A stretch of DNA of 32,214 nt from Paracoccus haematequi (GTDB taxonomy: Bacteria; Pseudomonadota; Alphaproteobacteria; Rhodobacterales; Rhodobacteraceae). Location: assembly GCF_900631945.1 (NCBI RefSeq), contig NZ_UZWE01000067.1:1-32214 (forward strand), read 5' to 3'. The stretch's first letter is position 1. Every line of letters starts with the position of its first letter. The translations under genes and the position numbers were made by a program. The notes below the pieces were generated by a model, which saw only the letters and a program-made list of their open reading frames with translations, made no database searches and had not been told where the DNA came from. Below are positions 18,034-26,421 of the stretch, piece by piece.

Positions 18034-18326
18034 GGCGCGATCCTTAGCTTGCCTTTGGCACGCTCGATCCGCATTCCGGGGCGCGCCTCGACCAGACAGG
18101 TCTGCACCGACGTTTCGTCATCCACCGTCGCAAGGCAATCGAAACAAACGCCCATCAGGCAAAACGGCGCACGTGGCGTTTCCTTGACCGGCGTGTGCCG
18201 GGCGATATGCGGCGTCGTGCGAAGCAGGATTGCAGCTACCGTGTCGCCGGGACGGGCCACGGTCTCGACGCCGTCGATATGGACATGGAAAGAAGGATCA
18301 CCGGGATCAGCAAGCTGTCTGAACAT
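18030..18326 (-). CDS. (2Fe-2S) gamma-type subunit of opine oxidase
   Basis: This 98-residue protein resembles HcnA and the small gamma subunits of heterotrimeric amino-acid and opine dehydrogenases. Four cysteines that would hold a [2Fe-2S] cluster are in the order Cys56, Cys61, Cys64 and Cys77 (C-x4-C-x2-C-x12-C, in the context FCLMGVCFDC). The start at 18326 was chosen because upstream codons in the same open frame belong to the overlapping DAO-family gene. Overlap with that gene is 20 bp, and the stop overlaps the alpha subunit start by four bases. Confidence 0.9.
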   Translation of the reverse strand: MFRQLADPGDPSFHVHIDGVETVARPGDTVAAILLRTTPHIARHTPVKETPRAPFCLMGVCFDCLATVDDETSVQTCLVEARPGMRIERAKGKLRIAP

Positions 18327-19446
18327 TAAAGCGCCTATGGTGGAAAGGTTCGTAGGTTTCGGGAAGTGTGCCCGATGCGACATGGTCGGCCAGTTCCTTC
18401 GCGTGAACCGCGGCCAGGGTAACGCCCGAATGGCAGCTGGCGATGAAGATGCCGGGATGATCGGGCGATTGCGCATAAACGGGATGGCCATCCGGGGTCA
18501 TGATCCGAAGGCCCGACCAATGCCGCACCAACTGCACCTTGGCCAGAGCCGGGGCAATCTCGACGGTCTTGCGGGACAGCCAAGCCGAGGCCCGCGTGGT
18601 CGAAGACACGTCCGTGCCGACTTCCTCTTTCGTCGCACCGATCATGATCGTGCCCTCGGCCGTCTGCCTCAGGCCGCTGCACGGAAGGGGAAGAACAGGC
18701 GCAAGTCGTTGCGTGACCAAAACCTGGCCGCGTTGAGCGCGGATGGGCACATCCAGCCCGACCTGACGGCCCAGCCGACCGCTTGCGATCCCTGCGGCGA
18801 TCACGACGCGCCCTGCCCGCCATTCCCTCGTCCCGATCCGGACTGCGTAACCCCCGGCTTCTGGACGGATTTCGCGAACTTCGCTATTTCCTCTGACGTC
18901 GCCACCCTGGCGCACGATCGCCTTGTGCAGGGCGGAAAGCAGTTGAAGCGGGTTCACATGCCCGTCCCGCTTGCCGAAGCTGGCCCCGCTGACGCGGTTG
19001 CCAAGCCGCAGATCCGGTAAAAGTTTCTGGACTTCGTCGCGGCTCAGCATCTCGACATCCGGATCGCCGGCCTCGGGGTTCAGTGACAGATGTTCATCAT
19101 GCAATCGATCGATCAGGGCCTTGCGCTGCGCGAAGCCGTCATCACCCATGCAGAAGGCAAGCCCGCCCTTGCGTTCATAATCGATCTGCGTGCCCTCGGC
19201 GTTCTCGCGCAGTTCCTGAAGGAATTCGGGCCAGATATCGGTGCTGCGCTTGGTCAGATCCTGATAGGCGGGCATTCCCTTGCCCTTGCCCTGCCCCCAG
19301 ATCAGACCGAAATTCGCCCGTGCCGCCCTGAAATCCGTATCCGCGCCGTCCAGCACGAGAACACGCAGCCCCCGCAGCCCAAGGCCATAACCGATGGCGG
19401 CACCGACGGTGCCCGCTCCGATCACGATCGCATCGAATTCCGCCAT
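18307..19446 (-). CDS. Opine oxidase beta-type subunit (FAD-dependent, DAO family)
   Basis: This 379-residue member of the D-amino-acid oxidase superfamily is the first gene of the operon. The FAD motif is DAIVIGAGTVGAAIG (Gly10, Gly12, Gly15), and the end of the fold is GIFIASCHSGVTLAAV. In OoxB, NoxB, HcnC and D-hydroxyproline dehydrogenases this type of subunit binds FAD and oxidizes the secondary amine. Its direct linkage to gamma and alpha genes supports a heteromeric enzyme rather than a free oxidase. The promoter region is shared with the divergent lysR gene and contains the operator at 19518-19542. Confidence 0.88.
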   Translation of the reverse strand: MAEFDAIVIGAGTVGAAIGYGLGLRGLRVLVLDGADTDFRAARANFGLIWGQGKGKGMPAYQDLTKRSTDIWPEFLQELRENAEGTQIDYERKGGLAFCMGDDGFAQRKALIDRLHDEHLSLNPEAGDPDVEMLSRDEVQKLLPDLRLGNRVSGASFGKRDGHVNPLQLLSALHKAIVRQGGDVRGNSEVREIRPEAGGYAVRIGTREWRAGRVVIAAGIASGRLGRQVGLDVPIRAQRGQVLVTQRLAPVLPLPCSGLRQTAEGTIMIGATKEEVGTDVSSTTRASAWLSRKTVEIAPALAKVQLVRHWSGLRIMTPDGHPVYAQSPDHPGIFIASCHSGVTLAAVHAKELADHVASGTLPETYEPFHHRRFNVQTAC

Positions 19447-19517
19447 GTCGCCCCCTGTGAAGTGTTGTCACGTTAGACCAGGCGGCGTTATCGTAACAAA
19501 GTCCAATTGACACCTTT

Positions 19518-19542
19518 GGTATTCCATCAGGTTATGAGGCAG
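19518..19542 (+). promoter_or_regulatory. LysR-type operator, copy 1
   Basis: The core reads GGTATTCCATCAGGTTATG and contains the T-N11-A pattern of LysR sites (TTCC...GGTTA). It lies 72 bp upstream of the oxidase beta gene start and touches the lysR start region, so it could serve both activation of the operon and autoregulation. A near-identical sequence in the same orientation is found at 22098-22121, upstream of the solute-binding protein gene. Confidence 0.7.
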
Positions 19543-19544
19543 CG

Positions 19545-20489
19545 ATGGCGCGCACCTACAGGCAACCCACCTTGCGGCAGATCGAGGTCTTCAAGGCGGT
19601 GATCGAAACCGGCACCGTCAGCCGTGCCGCCGAGACGTTGAACATGTCCCAGCCAGCGGCCAGCAAGCTGTTGTCGAATCTGGAAGCCGATACCGGGCTG
19701 GATCTGTTCGAACGGCGTCGCGGCCTTCTGATCCCGACGGAGCGGGGGCAGCGGTTCTACGAAGAGGTCGACCGGATCTTCTCGGGCCTGGATCAGATTG
19801 CGCTGGCCATCGACAATCTGCGCAGCGAAGAACGAGGCCGCCTGACCATCGGTGTCCTGCCGGCCCTGTCGGGGCGCTTCATCTCGACGGCGATCCGCAG
19901 CTTTTCGAACGAACAGCCCGAGGTCTTCGTCTCGCTCCATGCCCGATCGTCGCAGTTCCTCGTGGACTGGATGCGATCCGGAAAGGTCGATGTATGCATT
20001 GTCGCGGGGCGCGTGGAAGATCCGCATATCCAGGTAGAGCCGATCCTGAACATGCCCATGGTCTGCATGTTGCCGCCGGATCACCCGCTTATGGAAAGGC
20101 CGGAACTGACCGTCTCGGATCTAGCGACCGAGCCACTGGTGGCGTTCATGCACAGCAGCTATACGCGGCTCCGGCTGGAACGCGCATTCGAGGCTGAAGG
20201 CCACCAACCCCGCGTCGTGACCGAAGCCACGACGGCCCAGAATGTCTGCGAACTGGTTGCGGCCGGAATGGGCATTGCGCTGGTCCACCCGATCTATGCG
20301 GAAACGGTCGAGGGGCGCGTGTCGGTGCGCCCCTTCGTGCCGGATAATTTCCTGGATTTTCAGCTGTGCCGCCTGCGTCACGGCCGGAACCGTCGTCTTG
20401 TCGCGACATTCGTGGAAATGGTGCGAGCGACGGCCAAAGCCTTCGCTCGCGACGGCATGATCACTCGATCAGATCGGTCAATTCGGTGA
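19545..20489 (+). CDS. LysR-family transcriptional regulator of the opine-like regulon
   Basis: The 314-residue protein has an N-terminal winged helix-turn-helix (about 9-67, with VSRAAETLNMSQPAASKLLSNLE as the recognition region) and a C-terminal LysR substrate-binding domain. LysR regulators such as OccR and NocR control opine catabolic genes and respond to the opine. The gene is divergent from the oxidase operon with about 100 bp between starts, the classic LysR arrangement. Its 3' end overlaps that of the solute-binding protein gene by 29 bp in convergent orientation. The effector is unknown; the transported substrate or a breakdown product is the natural guess. Confidence 0.9.
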   Translation: MARTYRQPTLRQIEVFKAVIETGTVSRAAETLNMSQPAASKLLSNLEADTGLDLFERRRGLLIPTERGQRFYEEVDRIFSGLDQIALAIDNLRSEERGRLTIGVLPALSGRFISTAIRSFSNEQPEVFVSLHARSSQFLVDWMRSGKVDVCIVAGRVEDPHIQVEPILNMPMVCMLPPDHPLMERPELTVSDLATEPLVAFMHSSYTRLRLERAFEAEGHQPRVVTEATTAQNVCELVAAGMGIALVHPIYAETVEGRVSVRPFVPDNFLDFQLCRLRHGRNRRLVATFVEMVRATAKAFARDGMITRSDRSIR

Positions 20490-22020
20490 TCCGGGGCGCA
20501 AGATTCATCTCGCCCTCCAGTTCGTAGCCGTAATCCAACTTTGCGTTGCGCAGCCAGACCTGACGAAGGTTGAACAGCGGCACGGCACAGATCTGTTCGT
20601 GGATCAGCCGCTGCGCTTCCGACCAATGGGCCAGTTGCTTGTCGGGATCACCTTCGACCTTAGCCGCATCAATCGCTTCGTCCGCCACGTCGCAATGCGA
20701 GAAATTGGTGATCGCGGTCGGTTTGTCTACAATGGCATCCGAGTGGTAGAATTCCGTCAGATAGGTATCCGCGATCGGGAACCGAGCCGCGCCGTAGAAG
20801 GTCGCGCCGCTCAGATCGTTCCGGGACATCTCGTGATAGGTCGGATGGTCGACGACCTGCATGTCCAGCGTGATCCCGGACTGAGCCAGCTGCGCCTGGA
20901 TCACCTCCATGATGGGCAGTTGGGCGTTGTTGCTGGAAACCACGGACTTAATCGTGACGCCATTTTCAAAGCCTGCCTCCGCCAGCAGGGACTTCGCGGC
21001 TTCGGGATCATAGGCATATGTCCAGGCGCTGCAATCTTCGCCCAGATAACCCGACGGCACAACGGAGCAGCCCTTCGGTCCCACCTCTTCGCCCACGAAG
21101 CTCGCGATCTCATCCACATTGATCGCACGCGCGACCGCCTCGCGGACACGTTTGTCGGTCAAAGGCTCCATTGTCGTGTTCAGATGCAGGGTGCGGTATT
21201 CTGCGGGCCAGAAAACGTCGACTTTCGCAGTGTCCTCGCGATTCCAGCGGTCAATCCAACGCTGCTCGCGCTTGCCATAGATCATATCCAACTCACCTGA
21301 TGTGAATGCCAATTCACGGCTGGCATCCGCCTGGATCAGGCGATAACTTATCTCGTCGATCTTCGGCGCACCTCGGAAATAATCGTCGTTTGCCACGAAG
21401 ACCACCTGCTGCTGGGTGTCATAGCGCTGGAACGCGAATGGACCCGTCCCGACAGGCTGCCTTCCAAAATCGTCGCCCCCTTCCTCGGCCGCTGCCTTGC
21501 TGACGATATTGCCGCCATGGTAATTCGATACAAGACCAAGAAATCCGGGCACCGGATGGGCCAGCACGATGCGAACAGTATGGTCATCAACCGCTTCAAT
21601 CGTCTCGAACGCCTCATAGGCCGCAGCGAAGCTCGAGCGCTCGGGATCTTTCGCCCGCTCCAGCGAATAGACGACATCCGCGGCGGTCAACTCGCCCCAT
21701 TCCCCGTGGAACTTGACCCCCTGCTTCAATTTGAAGATCCACTCGGTCCCGTCGTCCGAGGTGGTCCAGCTTTCAGCAAGGTCCGGTTCGAGTTCTTTCG
21801 GATCAGCGCTACCGGGTGGAAAACGGACAAGTCCGTTGAACACCCAGCCCATCGGCCCCTTTTCTGCTGTCGAAGACGCGCGATGAGGATCGAGCGTCTT
21901 GATCTCGGGCGCGTTGATGCCAATACGCAAAACCTTGTCTTGCGCCAGACCTGGCCCTGCCCACGCCAACCCGGCCAGCAAAGTCGTTGATATAGCAGCC
22001 GCTGTCGTAAAATTTATCAT
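20461..22020 (-). CDS. ABC transporter solute-binding protein, family 5
   Basis: This 519-residue periplasmic binding protein is of the oligopeptide/opine/nickel class (SBP family 5). A signal peptide of about 26 residues ends in GPGLA before QDKVLRIG. Family features include TLDPHRASS, LEPDLAESWTTSDDGTEWIFKLKQGVKFH (positions about 78-105) and the NDDYFRGAPKIDEISY block. It must deliver substrate to the DppB/DppC-like permeases, although it is transcribed separately, from its own promoter with the second copy of the LysR-type operator. No Cys lipobox is present, so it is soluble in the periplasm. Confidence 0.93.
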   Translation of the reverse strand: MINFTTAAAISTTLLAGLAWAGPGLAQDKVLRIGINAPEIKTLDPHRASSTAEKGPMGWVFNGLVRFPPGSADPKELEPDLAESWTTSDDGTEWIFKLKQGVKFHGEWGELTAADVVYSLERAKDPERSSFAAAYEAFETIEAVDDHTVRIVLAHPVPGFLGLVSNYHGGNIVSKAAAEEGGDDFGRQPVGTGPFAFQRYDTQQQVVFVANDDYFRGAPKIDEISYRLIQADASRELAFTSGELDMIYGKREQRWIDRWNREDTAKVDVFWPAEYRTLHLNTTMEPLTDKRVREAVARAINVDEIASFVGEEVGPKGCSVVPSGYLGEDCSAWTYAYDPEAAKSLLAEAGFENGVTIKSVVSSNNAQLPIMEVIQAQLAQSGITLDMQVVDHPTYHEMSRNDLSGATFYGAARFPIADTYLTEFYHSDAIVDKPTAITNFSHCDVADEAIDAAKVEGDPDKQLAHWSEAQRLIHEQICAVPLFNLRQVWLRNAKLDYGYELEGEMNLAPRITELTDLIE

Positions 22021-22097
22021 CTTGCTCCCCGTCGCATTTAGCTAGACCTATCTGGCATTTTTACAGGACATCCAGTCAAATAGAGATAAATGGAACC

Positions 22098-22121
22098 GGT
22101 ATTCCCTCAGGCTATGGGCAG
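22098..22121 (+). promoter_or_regulatory. LysR-type operator, copy 2
   Basis: The core reads GGTATTCCCTCAGGCTATG. It differs from copy 1 at two of 19 positions and keeps the T-N11-A frame. It lies 78 bp upstream of the solute-binding protein start, nearly the same distance and the same orientation as copy 1 relative to the oxidase operon. Confidence 0.7.
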
Positions 22122-22281
22122 AGTGATCGCATCGGCATTGATGATTTGACCGCCACAGGAATGGCTCATGGAATTTTCGGCAGCGGCGCCCAACTTCCTA
22201 GCAGGGTAGGTTTCGCTGCGGCTTACACGAACGTCTAGTTCGGAGAAGGCTCCATGCGCCGCACGGCTGAGTGACGAACGG

Positions 22282-22304
22282 CAGCAATAGGCCGCACCTT
22301 GCTG
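22282..22304 (-). terminator. Weak hairpin after the SH3 lipoprotein gene
   Basis: Six-base arms CAGCAA and TTGCTG surround an 11-base loop directly after the stop codon of the lipoprotein gene. There is no U-run on the minus strand, so termination here is only a possibility. Confidence 0.3.
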
Positions 22305-22586
22305 TCAGCGATGCGCCAGATAGTCCGCCGAAACGTAACCCGAGATACCAGGCTTGTCGGTGAGCAAGACCCTGCACCAGACCTTACCGCTATTCGTCAC
22401 GCAGTTCTGGCGGGTGAGTCGCGTTCCGTCGGGCAGGCCAATGATGATTCTGTGGTTGAGGCCCGGGCCCTCGCGCAGTTTCAGGAGATCGTCTGGCCCA
22501 GCGCCCTTCACCACTGCACCGGAACCGACCGCGCATCCGGTGGCGATCACGAGCGCGAGAAGAGCAGCAAATTGAGTTCGCATCAT
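22305..22586 (-). CDS. SH3-domain lipoprotein
   Basis: This 93-residue protein has a short hydrophobic signal ending in ALVIATGC, consistent with lipoprotein processing at the cysteine. The mature part looks like a bacterial SH3 (SH3b) domain: LKLREGPGLNHRIIIGLPDGTRL, a central NCVTNSGKVWCRV strand pair with two cysteines that could form a disulfide, and GYVSADYLAHR at the end. Such domains bind peptidoglycan or protein partners in the envelope. Two ATGs are adjacent (22586 and 22583), and the AGGA upstream favours the second slightly. Its partner is unknown. Confidence 0.72.
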   Translation of the reverse strand: MMRTQFAALLALVIATGCAVGSGAVVKGAGPDDLLKLREGPGLNHRIIIGLPDGTRLTRQNCVTNSGKVWCRVLLTDKPGISGYVSADYLAHR

Positions 22587-22833
22587 CCGTCCTGAATCGT
22601 TTTGCCCTCACTACGACACCGTCACGCCAAATGACAGCACGCCGGTGTCGTCGCGAGTAAGGGCTTGTCGAAGGATAGCCATTGAAGGCCCGGTTCCCCT
22701 TGGTAGAACAGAATTTCTGACCGGGATTTCACCGCAGTGTCAGTCGAGCGGCAGCTTCGGAGGATGTGGCCGCGCAGGATGAGGGTGGGGCCGGCGGGCT
22801 GTTCTGGGCCGAGATTTTCATCGTCAGCGACGA

Positions 22834-24717
22834 TCAACCTGCAGGTGCGGCACAGAAGCTGCGGGTTGAGATGGGATTGTGCCAGCAGCGTCTGCTTCCC
22901 TCGGTCGCTGGATAATCGGTGCGAACCTCGTTCAGCCGCCAGATGCCATCCCGGATATAGGTCACGCTGCGCTCGCTATCCGGCCAGACATAGACATTCA
23001 GCCCGACCTGTTCGCGGGTCTCCTTCATCTCGTCCGCTGTTTGATAGAAGATCAGGCCACGACAGGGCTTTTCCGATGTCACCTCTCCTGCCGCGCTCCT
23101 GACCTGACAGGTGAAGCGGTCATAGGGAAGATCGCCGCTGCTCCATTCCTCCAGAAGGCGAGCGTTGGCGGCGCAAGCGGGCGCGATTCTGTCGATGCAG
23201 CCCATGTCGAAAGCACGGGACGCCTCGGCCAGCACCAGCGGCGGTTCGGGTTCTTCGCCATCCTCACGGTGCGCGAAGGCCAGCGGTTCCGTTGGCGCTT
23301 CACCGCTGCGGACGATTTCGATCAGCATCGTGCCATAGCGCAGGCAGGCCTCGCCATCGGTGGTCGCGACCCGCGGGTGGAAGCAGCCGCGCTGATAGGC
23401 GGACAGGGCACCGGCCAGATCGGCGGGCTGTCCCAGGCCCTGCGTCAGCATGTTCCCCACCAGCTTGCAGCCATAGGGTGAGACCGAGACATCGGCGCCC
23501 CGGCAGACGTAATCGGCCCAGCGATACGCATCCGGCAGGCGCTGGTTCTGGTCAAGCGCCTGTTTCGCGGCATGGTAGCATTGCCACAGGTCGCCGTCGT
23601 TTGCCGCCGAGATCACCCGGTCGCAGGCCGCGCCGCGAACGTGAAGGGCGCCTTCCCCATCCCCCTGGGCACCCATGGTGTCGGCAAGCTGGTCGCATGT
23701 GCTGCCTGCCTCATCCCCGCCGCGGCAGCCCATACGCAAGACGGCGAGACGGGCTTCGGGATCATCGCGGCCCGGGATTGTCAGGCCTGACAGGACTTGG
23801 CCTTCAGGGCCGTAAAGCTGCGCCAATGTCGGGCAGCCCTTGTTATTGGCCGGTCCGCATGCCTCTCTCAGCATCGCTTCGGCCGTGGCCAGGCCATCCG
23901 GCGCATCCAGCGCCGCGTAGCTGTGCAGCGCCCAGGCGCAATCCTGCGCGTCGCCCTCGCCGGGGCTGAGGCAGGATCGCGCAAGCCTGTCATACCGTGC
24001 CGCCATGACCGGGCGGCTTTCCCGGAAGGTCGGATCGAGAACGCCAGCAAGGCTTTCGCAGATCGTGTCCTGGGTGCTCCGCGCATCGCAAAGCGCGATG
24101 ACGCGGGCCGTTGCCGCACGCCGATCCGCGTCCGGCCAGAAATCGACCATGCCGGCCAAGCTGGCGCAGGCCGGGGGATCGCCCGCTGCACAACCGCCGC
24201 TCAGGAACGCCTTCGCCTGGGCGACGCGACCCGTATCCAGCGTCGCGGCATCGCTGTAGTTCAGGAAATCGCGGTAGAGGTAATAGGCGCCCTTGCAGTT
24301 GCGTTGATTGGGTTCACGTGGCCCCGGGGTGCAGAGCCCGGCCTCGATCCCGGCCAGGGCATACCGTTCGTTTCCGGTCAAGCCGGAGCCGCGGGCCGCG
24401 CGGACCGTGTCCATGTCGTCGCTCAGCCTTTCGCAGATCCAGGCGATCCCCTGCTGACAGGCCGTCAGATTGGCTGCGAAGATCGACGATGCCTCGACCA
24501 GCGAAGGCGCGCGGTCGACAGCCGTGCCCCGCGCCAGCAGAACACAGCCGAACCGATCTTGCGCGTCGCACAGTCCCTTTGAGATTTCCGTCGTCACGCT
24601 GCCATCTTCGGGCCCGGCATCGGGCAGAGCCAGCTCCCGCGTAAGCTCCAGCGTGTTGCCCTGACGGTTGACGGCCATCTGGCAGCCTTCCAGATCCCCG
24701 GCCATGCAGCCCAGCAA
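22834..24717 (-). CDS. Cys-rich Sel1-type repeat protein, 3' part of a frameshifted gene
   Basis: This 627-residue frame is the continuation of the protein begun at 25541. It carries many helical repeat units marked by paired cysteines spaced C-x7-C, for example GCMAGDLEGC, LCDAQDRFGC, ACQQGIAWIC, GCAAGDPPAC, ACGPANNKGC and GCIDRIAPAC. That is the pattern of Sel1/Hcp-like secreted proteins, in which each pair forms a disulfide. No signal peptide is present in this frame, and its formal TTG start at 24717 has no meaning if the two parts are one gene. The C-terminal 80 residues are not repetitive. I infer a periplasmic or secreted role in protein-protein contact; no specific function is recognisable. 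Confidence 0.7.
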   Translation of the reverse strand: MLGCMAGDLEGCQMAVNRQGNTLELTRELALPDAGPEDGSVTTEISKGLCDAQDRFGCVLLARGTAVDRAPSLVEASSIFAANLTACQQGIAWICERLSDDMDTVRAARGSGLTGNERYALAGIEAGLCTPGPREPNQRNCKGAYYLYRDFLNYSDAATLDTGRVAQAKAFLSGGCAAGDPPACASLAGMVDFWPDADRRAATARVIALCDARSTQDTICESLAGVLDPTFRESRPVMAARYDRLARSCLSPGEGDAQDCAWALHSYAALDAPDGLATAEAMLREACGPANNKGCPTLAQLYGPEGQVLSGLTIPGRDDPEARLAVLRMGCRGGDEAGSTCDQLADTMGAQGDGEGALHVRGAACDRVISAANDGDLWQCYHAAKQALDQNQRLPDAYRWADYVCRGADVSVSPYGCKLVGNMLTQGLGQPADLAGALSAYQRGCFHPRVATTDGEACLRYGTMLIEIVRSGEAPTEPLAFAHREDGEEPEPPLVLAEASRAFDMGCIDRIAPACAANARLLEEWSSGDLPYDRFTCQVRSAAGEVTSEKPCRGLIFYQTADEMKETREQVGLNVYVWPDSERSVTYIRDGIWRLNEVRTDYPATEGSRRCWHNPISTRSFCAAPAG

Positions 24718-25541
24718 TGCATATCGGGTGACGCCGCGGGGCCGCGTCCCGGACCGTCGGGCGCATCATGGATCCGGCTGGCGAATTCGGTGCAGGCCGC
24801 GCCAAGGCCGAGATCGCAGGCCCGTTTCAGATCAGCCGGATCGCCGCTTTCTAGTCCCCGCGCGCGCATGGCCTGTGCGGCAGAGAGCCGGACTGCGTCA
24901 TCGGACAAGCCGGCATCCGCCGGGGCAAAGGCCGTTCCGTCATGGACCAGCGCCTCGGCGAAATCCGCGCCTAACACACAGGTGGCGTCCATCTGAACGC
25001 GGGCGACCCGATCCCGGAGGTTACTGCTGATAAGTCCCAACGACAGCGCATAGCCGCCCGAATGCAGCCGATAGCCAGACATCGACGGGGTATAGGCGGG
25101 CATGGAGCGGGCATGGCCGTTCAACCCCTCGACCGTATCGGCGCGGGCCGCCACCACGTGACAGGTATTCGGTGGTGCAAGATAGGATTGCAGGCGGTTG
25201 GTGTTGATCTCCGGGGCGGCCCCCTCTTGCCCACAGAAATATTGGACCGAGGAGACCGGCAGATAGCCGGTAGCACGTTCAAGTCCCTTGCCCGTGGGAT
25301 AATCCAGCGCAAACCATGCGCTCCCCTCCGGGCCGAAGGTCACATCCCGCAGCAAAACCTCAGCACCCGCCTCCAGAACACGCGCTTCTGTTCCAACGGG
25401 CGCGTCGTAAATGGGCTGCCCCGTGCAGACGTGACGGGTCTCCAGCGGCTGATAGGGCGGAAGATCCTGCGCCAGCGCCCACTCCGGATGAATGGCGGCC
25501 AGCAGAAACACAGTCAGGGCACGCAGGGTATTGTTCGTCAT
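24594..25541 (-). CDS. Cys-rich Sel1-type repeat protein, 5' part of a frameshifted gene
   Basis: The frame starts with a clear signal peptide (hydrophobic LTVFLLAAIH, cleavage after EWALA). An SH3-like region at about 37-105 follows, then a segment with the first C-x7-C pair (ACDLGLGAAC). After about residue 262 the sequence stops making sense, while the other frame begins RYALLGCMAGDLEGC. The switch lies at a run of four G on the plus strand, 24738-24741. Adding one base there joins both frames into one protein of about 902 residues. This is either a real one-base deletion, a phase-variable tract or a sequencing error. Confidence 0.72.
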   Translation of the reverse strand: MTNNTLRALTVFLLAAIHPEWALAQDLPPYQPLETRHVCTGQPIYDAPVGTEARVLEAGAEVLLRDVTFGPEGSAWFALDYPTGKGLERATGYLPVSSVQYFCGQEGAAPEINTNRLQSYLAPPNTCHVVAARADTVEGLNGHARSMPAYTPSMSGYRLHSGGYALSLGLISSNLRDRVARVQMDATCVLGADFAEALVHDGTAFAPADAGLSDDAVRLSAAQAMRARGLESGDPADLKRACDLGLGAACTEFASRIHDAPDGPGRGPAASPDMHCWAAWPGIWKAARWPSTVRATRWSLRGSWLCPMPGPKMAA

Positions 25542-25936
25542 GAGGGTCGTCCGCGATTGAAAGACACAGGTGCCGAATTCAGCATGACTCGAGGCGTGTA
25601 AAGATGGAACTCAAGTCGGTCCAATCCTCCTGAACAAGCCCATGTTTCACCCTGTCGCGTCCGACAGCCTCGTAGCAGCTCTGCAACCTGCATGATGCGT
25701 GACCCGGGCACGGGCACGGGCACGGGAAACATCGACTTCCGGACCATTCGGTCGCACCATCCATTTGACCGCAATGTCCAGGGTCCTGCCAAGGAGTGCT
25801 CCGCTGCCCCCGCCTCGATCCGTGCAACCCGGTGTTTTTCAAAGACCTCATAATTAACCTATACAAAAGGGCTAATTGGCCGGAAGACAACCTCAGGGTA
25901 TTACAGTCTTGTTCAATGCTGTCTTAGGTGGTTCTC
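25542..25936. other. Intergenic stretch with a short tandem repeat
   Basis: This 395-bp stretch between divergent genes contains no convincing gene. Three copies of the hexamer CGGGCA followed by CGGG are at 25705-25726. An AT-rich part at 25848-25920 is likely to carry the promoter of the small gene that starts at 25937. Confidence 0.4.
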
Positions 25937-26131
25937 ATGTTTCGACCTGAAAGCGTTTCCGCTTTTCGTCCCGCCGTATCCCCGGACGACTGGAAGATCA
26001 TCATGGCTGCGATAAGCGCCTACTCGCACAATGCCGAATACCGCGAGTTGTTGAGACGCCTGGAGCGTCAGGCGACGCTCAATGGGATCGGCGAGCAGTC
26101 GAGGACCCTCATGTCATCGCGGCGGCAATAA
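25937..26131 (+). CDS. Small hypothetical protein
   Basis: The 64-residue product begins MFRPESVSAFRP and has a predicted amphipathic helical centre (DDWKIIMAAISAYSHNAEYRELLRRLERQ). AGGTGG lies five bases before the ATG at 25937; a GTG nine bases further upstream (25928) is a weaker alternative. No membrane segment, cysteine or known domain is visible. It stands alone between divergent and convergent neighbours with an AT-rich upstream region. I do not recognise it. Confidence 0.55.
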   Translation: MFRPESVSAFRPAVSPDDWKIIMAAISAYSHNAEYRELLRRLERQATLNGIGEQSRTLMSSRRQ

Positions 26132-26421
26132 CGGTGAACCCGGCGGCTTCCCTCTTGGGCTTCCTCAGATCCAGGCGCGCGGCGCCGCCCCGCAACACGT
26201 CGCGGCCCCTCTGAGCAGGGATGGCGAAATCGTTACCGGATGGCATTCTGCCGTATGCGCATGGTTTCGCCTACCTTTCGCGCTACACGTGAAAACCGCC
26301 AGAGCGTTGCACCATTGCCGGCTCTTGAGTTGAGGGTAGCGTCCCCTTGTCGCGGCGGGCAGTTGGTCAGCGAGTTCCCAGCGTTCCCGTCTCTGCTCGT
26401 CGCGATAAATCATGCATCCCT

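Noticed and set aside
22622..22837. 71-codon minus-strand frame between the SH3 lipoprotein and the Sel1-type gene
   Set aside because: No ribosome-binding site, unclear composition and no family; not enough to call a gene.
25705..25726. CGGGCA tandem repeat as a possible minisatellite or CRISPR-like array
   Set aside because: Only three short units without spacers; likely simple slippage.
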